64,000 nt of DNA from Thermoleophilaceae bacterium (GCA_030447725.1 JAUJOQ010000003.1:270397-334396); one strand, 5' to 3'. Positions 46,660 to 56,045 are shown, numbered from the stretch's first letter. Notes: generated by a model from the letters alone, not told the origin. A program made the numbers and translations.

Positions 46660-47412
46660 ATGAGCGTCCCTCTCGAAGGTCGTGCCGTTGCTGTCACCGG
46701 CGCCTCCTCGGGCATAGGTGAGGCGACTGCGCTCGTCCTGGCCCGGGCCGGAGCGGCGGTTGCGCTCGGAGCCCGTCGCAAGGACCGGATCGAGCGCCTC
46801 GCGCAGCGAATAGAGGCCGACGGCGGGCGTGCAGTGGCCCTCGAGGTCGATGTGTCCGACGAGTCGCAGGCGCGCGACTTCGTCGAGGGCGCGCACTCGG
46901 AGCTCGGCGCCCTTCACGGCTTGGTCAACAACGCCGGCGTGATGCTGCTCGGTCCGGTCGAGGGCGCCGACGCCGAAGAATGGCGCCGGATGGTGGCGGT
47001 GAACGTGATGGGGCTGCTCTACTGCACCCACGCGGCGCTGCCGCTGATGCGCGAGGGCGGCGGTGGGCACGTGGTCAACATCTCCTCCACCGCGGGGCGC
47101 ACCGCTGCCGCGGGAGCCGCGGTCTACAACTTCACCAAGTTCGGTGTGACCGGCTTCTCCGAGGCGCTGCGCCAGGAGGCCCTGCACTCCAACATCCGTG
47201 TGACGTGCGTCGAGCCGGGGTTCGTCGAGACCGAGTTGCAGGAACAGAACACCAGCCCGGTCGTCCTCCACGCAGTGGAGAAGATGCGCGAGCAGATCGG
47301 CGACGTGCTGCAGCCCGGCGATGTCGCGGACGCGATCCTCTACGCGCTGTCACGCCCCCAGCACGTGAGCATCAACGAGGTGCTCGTGCGGCCCACCGGC
47401 GAGTCGCGCTGA
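46660..47412 (+). CDS. short-chain dehydrogenase/reductase
   Basis: 250 residues, classical SDR. Cofactor motif VTGASSGIGEATALVL at residues ~11-26, NNAGVMLLG, the catalytic Ser in NISSTAGRTAAAG and YNFTK (Tyr and Lys). GARRKDRIERL suggests an NADP preference. The pattern resembles oxidoreductases of the YdfG/serine-dehydrogenase-like group. The substrate is unknown. Confidence 0.88.
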   Translation: MSVPLEGRAVAVTGASSGIGEATALVLARAGAAVALGARRKDRIERLAQRIEADGGRAVALEVDVSDESQARDFVEGAHSELGALHGLVNNAGVMLLGPVEGADAEEWRRMVAVNVMGLLYCTHAALPLMREGGGGHVVNISSTAGRTAAAGAAVYNFTKFGVTGFSEALRQEALHSNIRVTCVEPGFVETELQEQNTSPVVLHAVEKMREQIGDVLQPGDVADAILYALSRPQHVSINEVLVRPTGESR

Positions 47413-47415
47413 GCG

Positions 47416-47980
47416 ATACCCCGCCTCGCGGTCCTGCTGCTCGCGGTGCTCGCCGCGGCGGCGGTCGGATACGTCGCCATTGCCGGTTCGGGCGACGACG
47501 GCTCGGGCGAGGCAGCCCGCGCGGGGCGCACTCCGGATGTGGTGCAGGCGACCTGCTCGACCGCTGTGCGAGTCTCGCCGAGACCGAGTCGGGAGAGCAA
47601 TGTCGTGTTCGACCTGTTCACCCTCATGGGCGCGCGTCAGACCGTTCGGCGCCGGCGGGATGCCTTCAACGGTCACGGCTACAAGGTGTCCGCGACGCTG
47701 CCGCACGGAGTCACCGCGACCCTGTCGGTACCGAGGGGGTCGCGCTCCCAGGTAGGCCTGGTGCCTTCACTGGGGACTCAGGAACGGGTGCTCGAAAAGG
47801 GCGTAGGAGGGGCCGACCGGGCCGTTCGCTTCACCGCGTGCCCCGTCGGCGGTGAGCGCGCACGTACGGGATGGCCGGGAGGTTGGTCGTCGACCGTCCA
47901 CGATGCGCCGCCTTGGTGGTGACGGTCGCCGGCAGGGGGACGATGCGTCGCCGGGTCCCGCTCGGGCGCCGCTGCCGGTA
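47416..47980 (+). pseudogene. decayed exported-protein gene (start lost, C-terminal frameshift)
   Basis: Coding character begins at an ATA (47416) followed by a membrane anchor (PRLAVLLLAVLAAAAVGYVAI), right after the SDR stop. The first usable start is an internal GTG at 47446. The middle reads FDLFTLMGAR, LPHGVTATLSVP and RAVRFTACPVGGERARTG. There the frame changes: this frame ends at 47922. The next frame continues with MAGRLVVDRPRCAALVV and ends VPLGRRCR at a TAG near 47980, a sensible exported-protein C-terminus. I read this as a start-codon mutation plus one frameshift. Confidence 0.6.
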
Positions 47981-47990
47981 GCAGAACAAA

Positions 47991-48008
47991 CGTACGTGAT
48001 AACGTACG
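47991..48008. promoter_or_regulatory. palindromic operator CGTACG-N6-CGTACG over a -10 box
   Basis: CGTACGTGATAACGTACG: two self-complementary CGTACG hexamers 6 bp apart. A TAACGT -10 box (48000-48005) lies inside and ends 7 nt before the ATG of the XRE-cupin gene. The layout suggests that the regulator represses its own, leaderless, promoter. Confidence 0.6.
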
Positions 48009-48012
48009 AGCA

Positions 48013-48603
48013 ATGGCCGTAGTCGAAGCTCCTCCGGGCCTCTCTGTCGGCCCCCGCGTGAAGGCGCTGCGCGAGGGCCTCGACCTCTCGCTGCGCGATC
48101 TCGCCGAACGCTCGGGCGTCTCCGCGCCGATGCTTTCGCAGGTCGAGCGCGGCGAGACCAGCCCCACGCTGGCGGTGGCGTCGCGGATCGCGGCGGGGCT
48201 CGAGCTGACGCTCTCCCAGCTGCTGCGTCTCGACGAAGGCACCGGCGTGACGGTGGTTCGGGCGCACGAACGCCTGCGCGGCGGTCCCGCCCGCCGCGGG
48301 CACTCCTACGAGGTGCTCACCCCCCCGCTGCCCGGCCAGCGCGCCGAAGTGTCGCTGCACACGCTCGCTCCGGGCGCGGCCACGGGTGGGCCCGACGATC
48401 CGCCGATGCACGAGCCCGGCAGCCGCGAGACCGCCGTGGTCACCGGCGGCAACATCGATCTCGTGTGCGATGGCGCCGCCCACGAGCTGGTCGAGGGAGA
48501 CACCGTCACCTTCGACGCCGACCTGCCCCACCACTTCGAGAACACCGGCTCGGCCGAGGCCCGCTTCTTCGCGGTCGTCACGGCCGGCCTGAGGAGGTCC
48601 TGA
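48013..48603 (+). CDS. XRE family regulator with C-terminal cupin domain
   Basis: 196 residues. [42 protein letters not shown] (residues ~17-55). The C-terminal cupin has [14 protein letters not shown] and [14 protein letters not shown], a small-molecule-binding barrel. Its last codons hold the Shine-Dalgarno GAGGAGGT for leuC, which starts 1 bp after its stop. It is therefore the first gene of a leuCD operon and could sense an amino-acid-related ligand. Confidence 0.88.
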   Translation: MAVVEAPPGLSVGPRVKALREGLDLSLRDLAERSGVSAPMLSQVERGETSPTLAVASRIAAGLELTLSQLLRLDEGTGVTVVRAHERLRGGPARRGHSYEVLTPPLPGQRAEVSLHTLAPGAATGGPDDPPMHEPGSRETAVVTGGNIDLVCDGAAHELVEGDTVTFDADLPHHFENTGSAEARFFAVVTAGLRRS

Positions 48604-48604
48604 C

Positions 48605-49963
48605 GTGCCCGACTCCCTGTTCGACAAGATCTGGCGCGCCCACGAGGTGGCCGAGAGCCTGATCTACATCGACCTCCACCTGGTCCACGAGGTCACCAGC
48701 CCGCAGGCCTTCGAGGCTCTGCGCCTGGCCGGGCGCACCGTGCGCCGGCCCGATCGCACACTGGCCACCGCCGACCACAACGTGCCCACTGACGGCTCGC
48801 GCGTGGCCGCCCAGATCGCCGACCACCTCAGCCGCGTCCAGGTCGAGACGCTCGAGCGCAACTGCGAGGAGTTCGGCGTGCCGGTGCACTCGATCGGCGC
48901 GGCGCGTCAGGGCATTGTGCACGTGATCGGCCCCGAGATGGGGGTCACCCAGCCGGGGATGACGATCGTATGCGGCGACTCGCACACCTCCACCCACGGC
49001 GCCTTCGGGGCGCTGGCCTTCGGGATCGGCACCAGCGAGGTCGAGCACGTGCTGGCCACCCAGACCCTCCAGCAGCGCAAGCCCAGGTCGATGCGGATCC
49101 TCTACAGCGGCGAGCTGGGCTACGGGGTGAGCGCCAAGGACCTGATTCTCGGCACCATCGGCCGGATCGGGGTGGCGGGCGGCGTCGGGCACGTGATCGA
49201 GTACGCCGGCCCGCCGATCGAGGCGCTTTCGATGGAGGGCCGGATGACGGTCTGCAACATGACCATCGAGGGAGGCGGCCGCGCGGGCATGATCGCCCCC
49301 GACGACACCACCTTCGAGTGGGTCGAGGGCCGCGAGGCCGCGCCGGATCCGTTGCCCCTCGACGAGTGGCGCGAGCTGCGCACCGACGAGGGGGCGCAGT
49401 TCGACGCCGAGGTGGCCATCGACGCATCGGACGTCTCACCCCAGGTCACGTGGGGAACCACGCCCAGCATGGTCTGCGACGTGACCGCCGCAGTGCCCGA
49501 GCCCGCCAGCGAGGGCGACGAGCGCGCGCTCGACTACATGGCGCTCGAGGCCGGCACTCCGATCCGGGACGTCCGCCTCGACCGCGTGTTCATCGGCTCC
49601 TGCACCAACTCGCGGATCGGCGACCTGCGCGAGGCGGCAGAGATCGTGAAGGGACGCAAGGTGGCGTCCACCCTCAGCGCCATGGTGGTCCCGGGCTCCC
49701 AGCAGGTCGCTGCGCAGGCCCAGAAGGAGGGCCTCGACGACGTGTTTCGCTCGGCGGGGTTCGACTGGCGCTCAGCCGGCTGCTCGATGTGCCTGGGCAT
49801 GAACCCCGACACGCTGGCCCCGGGAGAGCGCTGCGCCTCCACCTCCAACCGCAACTTCGAGGGCCGTCAGGGCCGTGGCGGGCGCACTCACCTGGTGAGC
49901 CCGAAGATGGCCGCGGCAGCCGCCGTCGCAGGCCGGTTCGTCGACATCCGGGAGTGGGAATGA
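48605..49963 (+). CDS. leuC: 3-isopropylmalate dehydratase large subunit
   Basis: 452 residues from a GTG. Aconitase family; isomerises isopropylmalate. The three [4Fe-4S] Cys lie in [15 protein letters not shown] and [37 protein letters not shown] is the substrate-site block. It overlaps leuD by 4 nt (ATGA). Confidence 0.96.
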   Translation: MPDSLFDKIWRAHEVAESLIYIDLHLVHEVTSPQAFEALRLAGRTVRRPDRTLATADHNVPTDGSRVAAQIADHLSRVQVETLERNCEEFGVPVHSIGAARQGIVHVIGPEMGVTQPGMTIVCGDSHTSTHGAFGALAFGIGTSEVEHVLATQTLQQRKPRSMRILYSGELGYGVSAKDLILGTIGRIGVAGGVGHVIEYAGPPIEALSMEGRMTVCNMTIEGGGRAGMIAPDDTTFEWVEGREAAPDPLPLDEWRELRTDEGAQFDAEVAIDASDVSPQVTWGTTPSMVCDVTAAVPEPASEGDERALDYMALEAGTPIRDVRLDRVFIGSCTNSRIGDLREAAEIVKGRKVASTLSAMVVPGSQQVAAQAQKEGLDDVFRSAGFDWRSAGCSMCLGMNPDTLAPGERCASTSNRNFEGRQGRGGRTHLVSPKMAAAAAVAGRFVDIREWE

Positions 49964-50517
49964 ACGCGGTGACGAAGATCAAGGGCCCGATCTCGGTGCT
50001 GCGTCGCAGCGACGTGGACACCGATCAGATCATCCCCAAGCAGTTCCTCAAGCGCGTCGAGCGCTCCGGCTTCGGCGAGTTCCTGTTCTATGACTGGGCC
50101 AAGGAGCCCGGCTGGGACCTCGACCCCAACCCGATCCTGGTGACCGGCCGAAACTTCGGCTGTGGCTCCTCGCGCGAGCACGCTCCGTGGGCCCTGGAGG
50201 ACTTCGGCTTCAAGGCGCTCGTGGCGCCGTCCTTCGCCGACATCTTCTACTCGAACTGCACAAAGGTGGGCCTGTTGCCGGTGCCGCTGCCCGAGGAGGA
50301 AATCGAGGCGCTGATGGATGCCGACGAGGCGGAGATCGACCTAGAGGAGCAGACCGTGCGCTTCGCCGGGCGCGAGGTGGCCTTCGATATCGACGCGGAG
50401 ACGAGGCGCCGGCTGCTCGGTGGCCTCGACGACATCGGCGTAACGCTGCAGTCCGCCGACGCGATCGACGCCTACGAGCGCGACCGCGAGCGCAAGGGGC
50501 CGGTCACCACTCTGTGA
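49960..50517 (+). CDS. leuD: 3-isopropylmalate dehydratase small subunit
   Basis: 185 residues. The swivel domain of the dehydratase: [15 protein letters not shown] near residue 20 and [21 protein letters not shown] near residue 65. It starts at the ATGA overlap with leuC and ends in a GTGA overlap with a methyltransferase gene. Confidence 0.95.
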   Translation: MNAVTKIKGPISVLRRSDVDTDQIIPKQFLKRVERSGFGEFLFYDWAKEPGWDLDPNPILVTGRNFGCGSSREHAPWALEDFGFKALVAPSFADIFYSNCTKVGLLPVPLPEEEIEALMDADEAEIDLEEQTVRFAGREVAFDIDAETRRRLLGGLDDIGVTLQSADAIDAYERDRERKGPVTTL

Positions 50518-51269
50518 CGAGGGACTGGGATGCGGCCACCTATGACCGCGTCTCCGGCCCCCAGGTGGCCTGGGCCCGCGGGGTGCTCGACCGCCTGGCG
50601 CTCAAGGGCGACGAGACCGTGCTCGACGCCGGCTGTGGCAGCGGCCGCGTGACACGGATGCTGCTGGAGCGCCTGCCGCGCGGGCGGGTGATCGCGGTTG
50701 ACGCCGCGCCCTCGATGGTCGAACGGGCCCGGGCCAACCTCGGGGAGGCCGCCGACGTGAGGCAGGTCGAGCTCACGGCCCTGGACCTCGACGAGGAGGT
50801 CGACGCCGTCTTCTCCAACGCCGTCTTTCACTGGGTGAGCGACCACGACGCCCTGTTCGGGCGCCTGCACGCCGCCCTGCGGCCCGGCGGGCGCCTGGTG
50901 GCCCAGTGCGGCGGGGCGGGCAACGTGGAGCGCTTCCACGCCGCCGCGGCGCAGGTCGGCGCCCAGCGGCCCTTCGCTCCATACCTGGAAGGCTGGGCGG
51001 GGCCCTGGAAGTTCGCCGGCGCGCAGGAGACCCGCGAGCGTCTTTCCTCGGCCGGCTTCGGGGACGTCGAGGTGGGGCTCGAGCCCAGCCCGCTGGTGCC
51101 CGAGTTCACCGTGGAGTACCTGCGCACGGTGTGCCTCGGCCACCACGTGGAGCGCCTGCCCGAAGGGCTGCGGGACCGGTACGTGAGCGAGGTGGCGGCC
51201 CGCTGCGGCCAGCCGGTGGAGCTCGACTACGTACGGCTGAACATCATGGCGCGGCGCCCTTCGGACTAG
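50514..51269 (+). CDS. SAM-dependent methyltransferase, trans-aconitate methyltransferase-like
   Basis: 251 residues from the GTG at 50514. The N-terminus WDAATYDRVSGPQ and motif I VLDAGCGSGRVTRMLLERLP, then AVDAAPSMVERA and FSNAVFHWVSDHDALF, resemble trans-aconitate 2-methyltransferase (Tam). Being coupled to leuCD would fit a carboxylate substrate such as an isopropylmaleate-type by-product, but this is inference. Confidence 0.8.
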   Translation: MTRDWDAATYDRVSGPQVAWARGVLDRLALKGDETVLDAGCGSGRVTRMLLERLPRGRVIAVDAAPSMVERARANLGEAADVRQVELTALDLDEEVDAVFSNAVFHWVSDHDALFGRLHAALRPGGRLVAQCGGAGNVERFHAAAAQVGAQRPFAPYLEGWAGPWKFAGAQETRERLSSAGFGDVEVGLEPSPLVPEFTVEYLRTVCLGHHVERLPEGLRDRYVSEVAARCGQPVELDYVRLNIMARRPSD

Positions 51270-51339
51270 CGTTTCGCTTCCTCTATCCTGACAACGTATC
51301 GGTCAGTGCACCCACCCCTCGGACCGGAAGGCTTTCCTG

Positions 51340-52164
51340 ATGCGTCGCCTTACCCTCAGCTTCTGCGCGCTCGTGATCTGCTTGTCCGCCGCGGCCCTCG
51401 CACCCGCCGCAGCTTCTGCGTATGCCCCGGTCGGGGAGGCCACGATCCATCCGGGCGTGCAAACCTACACCGAGGGCGGCCAGTGCACCGCCAACTTCAT
51501 CTTCACCGACGGCAGCAGCACCTACATCGGCCAGGCCGCACACTGTTCGGGCACCGGCGCCGCCACGGACACCAATGGGTGCGACGCGGGGTCTCTGCCT
51601 CTGGGCACGCCGGTCGAGATCAACGGTGCCAGCCAGCCCGGAACACTCGCCTACAGTTCCTGGATCGCGATGGACGAGCGCGAGGAGACCGATGCGGATG
51701 CCTGCGACTACAACGACTTCGCGCTCGTGAAGATCCATCCGGACGACGTCGGCAAGGTCAACCCCTCCGTGCCGGGCTTCGGCGGCCCGGTCGGCGTGGG
51801 GGGCCCTTCGAGGTTCGGTGACGACGTGTTCTCCTACGGAAACTCGTCGCTGCGCCTGGGGATCTCACTTCTGAGCCCGAAGTTCGGCAAGGTCGTGGAG
51901 ACGGTCGGCAACGGCTGGAGCCGCACGGTCTACACAGCCACCCCGGGTATCCCCGGCGACTCGGGCAGCGGGTTCCTCGATGAGTCCGGCGCCGCCATCG
52001 GCACGCTGAGCACCGTCGCCATCGCCCCGCTGGCCGGCTCCAACGGCGTGGCCGACCTCGGCCGCCAGCTCGACTACGCCGCGGATAGCGGGTTTGCCGT
52101 ATCGCTGGTCGACGGCACCAAGCCGTTCACCCCCGACCTCGTCGGCGCCATCATCGGCGGCTGA
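51340..52164 (+). CDS. secreted trypsin-like serine protease
   Basis: 274 residues. A signal peptide (residues 1-27, ending AASA) is followed by a chymotrypsin-fold domain. The triad is visible: His in GQAAHCSGTG (near 69), Asp in CDYNDFALVKI (near 128) and Ser in GIPGDSGSGFL (near 207). Cysteines at QCTAN and AHCSG could form the His-loop disulfide. GGAAGG precedes the ATG. A strong hairpin follows the gene, so it is monocistronic. Confidence 0.86.
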   Translation: MRRLTLSFCALVICLSAAALAPAAASAYAPVGEATIHPGVQTYTEGGQCTANFIFTDGSSTYIGQAAHCSGTGAATDTNGCDAGSLPLGTPVEINGASQPGTLAYSSWIAMDEREETDADACDYNDFALVKIHPDDVGKVNPSVPGFGGPVGVGGPSRFGDDVFSYGNSSLRLGISLLSPKFGKVVETVGNGWSRTVYTATPGIPGDSGSGFLDESGAAIGTLSTVAIAPLAGSNGVADLGRQLDYAADSGFAVSLVDGTKPFTPDLVGAIIGG

Positions 52165-52186
52165 CCCACGCGCTCCCCGTATCAGC

Positions 52187-52220
52187 CACCGGCGGCGCGC
52201 ATCACCGCGCGCCGCCGGTG
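52187..52220 (+). terminator. 14-bp perfect hairpin after the protease gene
   Basis: CACCGGCGGCGCGC and its exact complement are separated by 6 nt (ATCACC). It starts 23 bp after the protease stop and ends 16 bp before leuB. It has no T-run and could also lie in the leuB 5' leader. Confidence 0.6.
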
Positions 52221-52236
52221 AGCCAGGCCCCCGCTG

Positions 52237-53271
52237 ATGGCCTCGCGAATCGTGATCCTCCCCGGCGACGGGATCGGCCCTGAGATATCCGCGGCCGCCC
52301 GCGAGCTGCTCGATCGCCTCGGCCCTTTCCAGCTCGAGGAGCGGATGGTCGGGGGGACGTCTATCGACGCCCACGGCACCGCGCTCACCGGCGAGGTGCT
52401 CGATTCGTGTCGCAACTCCGACGCCGTGCTGCTGGCCGCGGTTGGAGGCCCCAAGTGGGACGCAGCCGTGGCGGCGGACCCAGCGGCGCCACGCCCCGAG
52501 CAGGGGCTGTTGGGGCTGCGGAAGGGGCTCGGGCTGTTCGCCAATTTGCGCCCGGTGCGACCCAGCCGCGCCCTGCTCGACGCCAGCCCGCTCAAGCGCG
52601 ACCGGATCGAGGGAACCGACCTGCTCGTGGTGCGCGAGCTGACCGGAGGCATCTACTTCGGCGACTCCGGCCGCGACGGCGACAGCGCACATGACGACTG
52701 CGCCTACACCGTCGGCGAGATCGAGCGGATCGCTCGAGTGGGCTTTCGCAGCGCACGCAGGGGCGTGACCAGCGTCGACAAGGCCAATGTTCTCGAGACC
52801 TCGCGGCTGTGGCGCGAGACCGTGAGCCGCGTGCACGAGGAGGAGTTCGCCGGCGTAGCCCTCGATCACCTGCTGGTGGACAACGCCGCCATGCAACTGG
52901 TGTCGCGCCCGACCCGATTTGACGTGATCCTCACCGAGAACCTCTTCGGGGACATCCTCAGCGATGAGGCCGCGATGCTCACCGGATCGCTCGGCATGCT
53001 GCCCAGCGCCTCGATCGGCGCGAGCGGCCCAGGGCTGTTCGAACCCGTTCACGGCTCGGCGCCCGACATCGCCGGCACCGGAAGGGCGAACCCGCTGGCC
53101 ATGTTCGGGTCGGTTGCGCTGATGCTCCGACACGGGCTCGGCATGGAGAGCGCCGCCGCTGGCGTAGAATCGGCCATCGATCGCGCACTCGAGGATGGCC
53201 TGCGCACGGCCGACCTCGGCGGCGAGGCGACCACCGAGGACGCCACCCGGGCCGTCCTCGCGAACCTCTGA
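52237..53271 (+). CDS. leuB: 3-isopropylmalate dehydrogenase
   Basis: 344 residues. NAD-dependent oxidative decarboxylation in leucine synthesis. LPGDGIGPEI at the N-terminus, substrate arginines in LFANLRPVRPSRALL and VVRELTGGIYFG, Lys/Asp in VDKANVLETSRLWRE and HLLVDNAAMQLV, metal-site ENLFGDILSDEAAML and the NAD loop EPVHGSAPDIAGTGRANPLA. The start follows a strong hairpin by 16 bp. ilvE and cimA follow. Confidence 0.96.
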   Translation: MASRIVILPGDGIGPEISAAARELLDRLGPFQLEERMVGGTSIDAHGTALTGEVLDSCRNSDAVLLAAVGGPKWDAAVAADPAAPRPEQGLLGLRKGLGLFANLRPVRPSRALLDASPLKRDRIEGTDLLVVRELTGGIYFGDSGRDGDSAHDDCAYTVGEIERIARVGFRSARRGVTSVDKANVLETSRLWRETVSRVHEEEFAGVALDHLLVDNAAMQLVSRPTRFDVILTENLFGDILSDEAAMLTGSLGMLPSASIGASGPGLFEPVHGSAPDIAGTGRANPLAMFGSVALMLRHGLGMESAAAGVESAIDRALEDGLRTADLGGEATTEDATRAVLANL

Positions 53272-53286
53272 AGGGGAGGCGCGCAC

Positions 53287-54255
53287 GTGAACACCGCTGA
53301 CTTCATCTGGCACAACGGGGAGTTCGTGGCCTGGGAGGACGCGAAGGTGCACGTACTGACGCACGGCCTGCACTACGGCACGAGCGTCTTCGAGGGTGAG
53401 CGCGCCTATGAGACCGACCGCGGCCCGGCGATCTTCCGCCACCAGGACCACCTCAAGCGCCTCGAGGCTTCGGCCAAGCTCTACTACATGGATCTGGCCT
53501 ACTCGCAGGAGCAGCTGGGCGAGGCCACCCGCGAGCTGATCACCCGCAACGGACTGCGGTCGTGCTACATCCGCCCGCTGGTCTATCGCGGTCATGGGCC
53601 GATGGGCCTGGATCCCGAGGACAACCCCGTCGAGGTGATGATCGCGGTCTGGGAGTGGGGCGCCTACCTGGGCGACGCGGCCAAGAAGGACGGCATCCGC
53701 GCAAAGGTCTCCTCCTGGCGGCGGATCTCGCCTCAGTCGCTGATCCCGCACTCCAAGGCGGGCGGCCAGTACCTCAACTCGGTGCTGGCCAAGATCGAGT
53801 CGAAGCGGGGGGGCTACGACGAGGGCATCCTGCTCGATGAGCGAGGCAACGTGTGCGAGGGAACGGCGGAGAACGTGTTCGTCGTCCGGGAGGGCGTCAT
53901 CTCCACGCCGCCGCAGACCGCCAGCATCCTCGACGGCATCAGCCGCAAGTCGCTGATCAAGATCGCCGGCGATGAGGGCTACACCGTGGTCGAGCGCGAC
54001 GTAGCGCGGGCGGAGCTGGTGCTCGCCGACGAGATCTTCCTCGTCGGGACCGGCGCGGAGCTGGTGCCCGTGCGCGAGATCGACGACATCGAGGTCGGGC
54101 CCCCCGGCGAAGTCACTCGGCAGCTGCAGCAGGTCTACGAGGACGCTCTGCACGGTCGCGACGAGCGCTACACCAAGTGGCTCGACTACATCGGTACGGG
54201 TGCGACGGATTCGGCATCCATGCCGAATCCGTCCCCTGTAGCATCCAAGGCGTGA
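53287..54255 (+). CDS. ilvE: branched-chain amino acid aminotransferase
   Basis: 322 residues from a GTG with GGGGAGG upstream. Fold-type IV PLP enzyme: the catalytic Lys is in PHSKAGGQYLNSVLAKIESKRGG near residue 158, and the PLP-phosphate loop in GNVCEGTAENVFVV. It performs the last step to Leu, Ile and Val. The final residues (TDSASMPNPS) are encoded by a 30-bp palindrome, so the C-terminal tail may be an accidental extension. Confidence 0.95.
   Translation: MNTADFIWHNGEFVAWEDAKVHVLTHGLHYGTSVFEGERAYETDRGPAIFRHQDHLKRLEASAKLYYMDLAYSQEQLGEATRELITRNGLRSCYIRPLVYRGHGPMGLDPEDNPVEVMIAVWEWGAYLGDAAKKDGIRAKVSSWRRISPQSLIPHSKAGGQYLNSVLAKIESKRGGYDEGILLDERGNVCEGTAENVFVVREGVISTPPQTASILDGISRKSLIKIAGDEGYTVVERDVARAELVLADEIFLVGTGAELVPVREIDDIEVGPPGEVTRQLQQVYEDALHGRDERYTKWLDYIGTGATDSASMPNPSPVASKA
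54204..54233 (+). repeat. 30-bp palindrome at the ilvE 3' end (copy 1)
   Basis: GACGGATTCGGCAT, then CC, then the exact complement ATGCCGAATCCGTC. It lies inside the ilvE coding end. A degenerate second copy lies at 54352-54375, 120 bp on. It could form an RNA hairpin limiting readthrough, or serve as a protein site. Confidence 0.65.
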
Positions 54256-54260
54256 ACGCC

Positions 54261-54332
54261 CGGTTCGAGCGAATTATGCAGGCGCCCCACCGCGCCTAGC
54301 GCGCGCAGGCGCCTGCAGATTTCTTCGAACCT
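54261..54332 (+). other. long interrupted hairpin between ilvE and cimA
   Basis: GGTTCGA (from about 54262) and TGCAGGCGCC (54277-54286) pair with GGCGCCTGCA (54308-54317) and TCGAACC (ending about 54332), leaving a 21-nt loop and a small internal loop. About 17 strict pairs. There is no T-run. It is probably a structured leader or readthrough barrier before cimA. Confidence 0.6.
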
Positions 54333-54351
54333 CCGCAAGATAGATTCGACG

Positions 54352-54375
54352 TATTCGGCATCCGTGCCGATCCGT
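54352..54375 (+). repeat. palindrome copy 2 before cimA
   Basis: ATTCGGCATCC-GTGCCGAT-CCGTC resembles copy 1 at 54204-54233 with two or three changes, and lies 20 bp before the cimA ATG. The two copies flank the central hairpin. Confidence 0.55.
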
Positions 54376-54395
54376 CACGAAAGGCGCTTCACCCA

Positions 54396-56045
54396 ATGGC
54401 CGACACGGTCCTCCTCTACGACACAACCCTCCGCGACGGCATGCAGGGGGAGGGCATGTCCCTGTCCGTCGGCGAAAAGGTGCGCGTGGCGCACGCGCTC
54501 GACTCTCTCGGCATCCATCTGATCGAGGCCGGTTTCCCGGGCTCCAACCCCAAGGAGGCCGCCCTGTTCGACGTGCTGGCGGGGGAGAGCTTCACTCACG
54601 CCGAGGTGGCGGCCTTCGGCATGACCCGCCGCCGCGACGCCGAGGCCGCGGACGATCCCGGCCTGCGGGTGCTCGCGGACTGCTTCGCCTCGGTGTGCAC
54701 GCTCGTCGGCAAGACGTGGTCGCTGCACCTCGAGAAGGTCACCCGGGTGGATCCCGAAGAGAACCTCGCGATGATCGAGGAATCGGTGGCCTTCCTCGCG
54801 GGTCAGGGCAAGCGCGTCGTCTACGACGCGGAGCACTTCTTCGACGCCTACCGCGACGACCCCGGCTACGCGATCCGCTGCCTGCGCGCCGCGGCCGAGG
54901 CCGGCGCCGAAAACCTCACGCTGTGCGACACCAACGGCTCCACCCTGCCCGGCGCCGTCGCGGAGGCCACCGGTCGTGTGGTGCACGAGTTGGGGCAGAC
55001 GGTCTCCGTGGGCATCCACACCCACGACGACGCCGGCTGCGGCGTGGCCAACTCGCTGATGGCGGTCGACCGTGGGGCGCGGCTCGTCCAGGGCACGATG
55101 AACGGCTACGGCGAGCGCTGCGGCAACGCCAACCTCGTCACGATCCTCGCCGATCTTCAGCTCAAGCTCGGTTACGACTGCGTCGCACCGGAGCTGCTGG
55201 GCCGCCTGACCGAGACCGCGCACCTCGTCGACGAGCTGTGCAACGTGTCCCCGAACCCCGATCAGCCCTACGTGGGGGCCAACGCATTCGCCCACAAGGG
55301 AGGGATGCACGTCGCCGGGGTCAACCGCGACGCACGCACCTTCGAGCACATCGACCCTGCTGCCGTGGGCGCGGACCGGCGCCTCCTGATCTCCGAGCTG
55401 TCGGGCAAGGGCACCGTGCAGGCGCGCGCCGAGCTCACCGGCCTCGATCTCGACGACGCGGGCGCCGGCCGGGTGGTGGAGCGGGTGAAGGATCTCGAGC
55501 ATCGCGGCTATCACCTCGAGGCCGCCGACGGCTCCTTCGACCTTCTCATCCGCCGCGAGACGGGCGACTACGCGCCTCTCTTCCGGCTCGAGTCCTGGCG
55601 GGTGATAGTCGAGAAGCGCGAGCACCGCACCGGAGGGTCCTCCGGCGAGCACCGCACCGGGACCTCTCCGGTGGAGACCGAGGCCACGATCAAGATCTGG
55701 GTCGACGGGGAGCGCTACGTGCGCACCGCGGAAGGCAACGGGCCCGTGAACGCCCTCGACTGCGCCCTCAGGGCGGCGATCGGGGAGACCTACCCGCACC
55801 TGCGCGACATCGAGCTGGTCAACTTCAAGGTCCGGATCCTCGACGAGGCCAAGGGCACCGGCGCGGTCACGCGTGTGCTGCTCGATGCCAGCGACGGCCA
55901 CAGCACCTGGGGGTCGATTGGGGTGTCCGAGAACGTGATCGAGGCCAGCTGGGACGCGCTCGTGGACTCGCTCGAGGCCGGGATGCTGCCCGGGCGTGCC
56001 GAGCGCGCGCACGGTGACTCGACCGCCGGGACCACCGGGCGGTGA
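54396..56045 (+). CDS. cimA: (R)-citramalate synthase
   Basis: 549 residues. Condenses pyruvate and acetyl-CoA to citramalate, a threonine-independent route to isoleucine that would use leuBCD. LYDTTLRDGMQGEGM at the N-terminus and HTHDDAGCGVANSL, NGYGERCGNANLV and GANAFAHKGGMHV separate it from LeuA (compare the leuA motifs at 41741). A C-terminal LeuA-type regulatory domain follows. The linker near residue 410 holds a tandem repeat coding for EHRTG twice. Confidence 0.92.
   Translation: MADTVLLYDTTLRDGMQGEGMSLSVGEKVRVAHALDSLGIHLIEAGFPGSNPKEAALFDVLAGESFTHAEVAAFGMTRRRDAEAADDPGLRVLADCFASVCTLVGKTWSLHLEKVTRVDPEENLAMIEESVAFLAGQGKRVVYDAEHFFDAYRDDPGYAIRCLRAAAEAGAENLTLCDTNGSTLPGAVAEATGRVVHELGQTVSVGIHTHDDAGCGVANSLMAVDRGARLVQGTMNGYGERCGNANLVTILADLQLKLGYDCVAPELLGRLTETAHLVDELCNVSPNPDQPYVGANAFAHKGGMHVAGVNRDARTFEHIDPAAVGADRRLLISELSGKGTVQARAELTGLDLDDAGAGRVVERVKDLEHRGYHLEAADGSFDLLIRRETGDYAPLFRLESWRVIVEKREHRTGGSSGEHRTGTSPVETEATIKIWVDGERYVRTAEGNGPVNALDCALRAAIGETYPHLRDIELVNFKVRILDEAKGTGAVTRVLLDASDGHSTWGSIGVSENVIEASWDALVDSLEAGMLPGRAERAHGDSTAGTTGR
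55618..55660 (+). repeat. 16-bp direct repeat inside cimA
   Basis: GCGAGCACCGCACCGG occurs at 55618 and 55645, a 27-bp (9-codon) period, with CCGGAGG/CCTCCGG inverted between. It lengthens the interdomain linker in frame. Confidence 0.6.

Noticed and set aside
51865..54153. 762-codon reverse-strand frame opposite leuB and ilvE
   Set aside because: Shadow frame of two certain genes; no motif seen.
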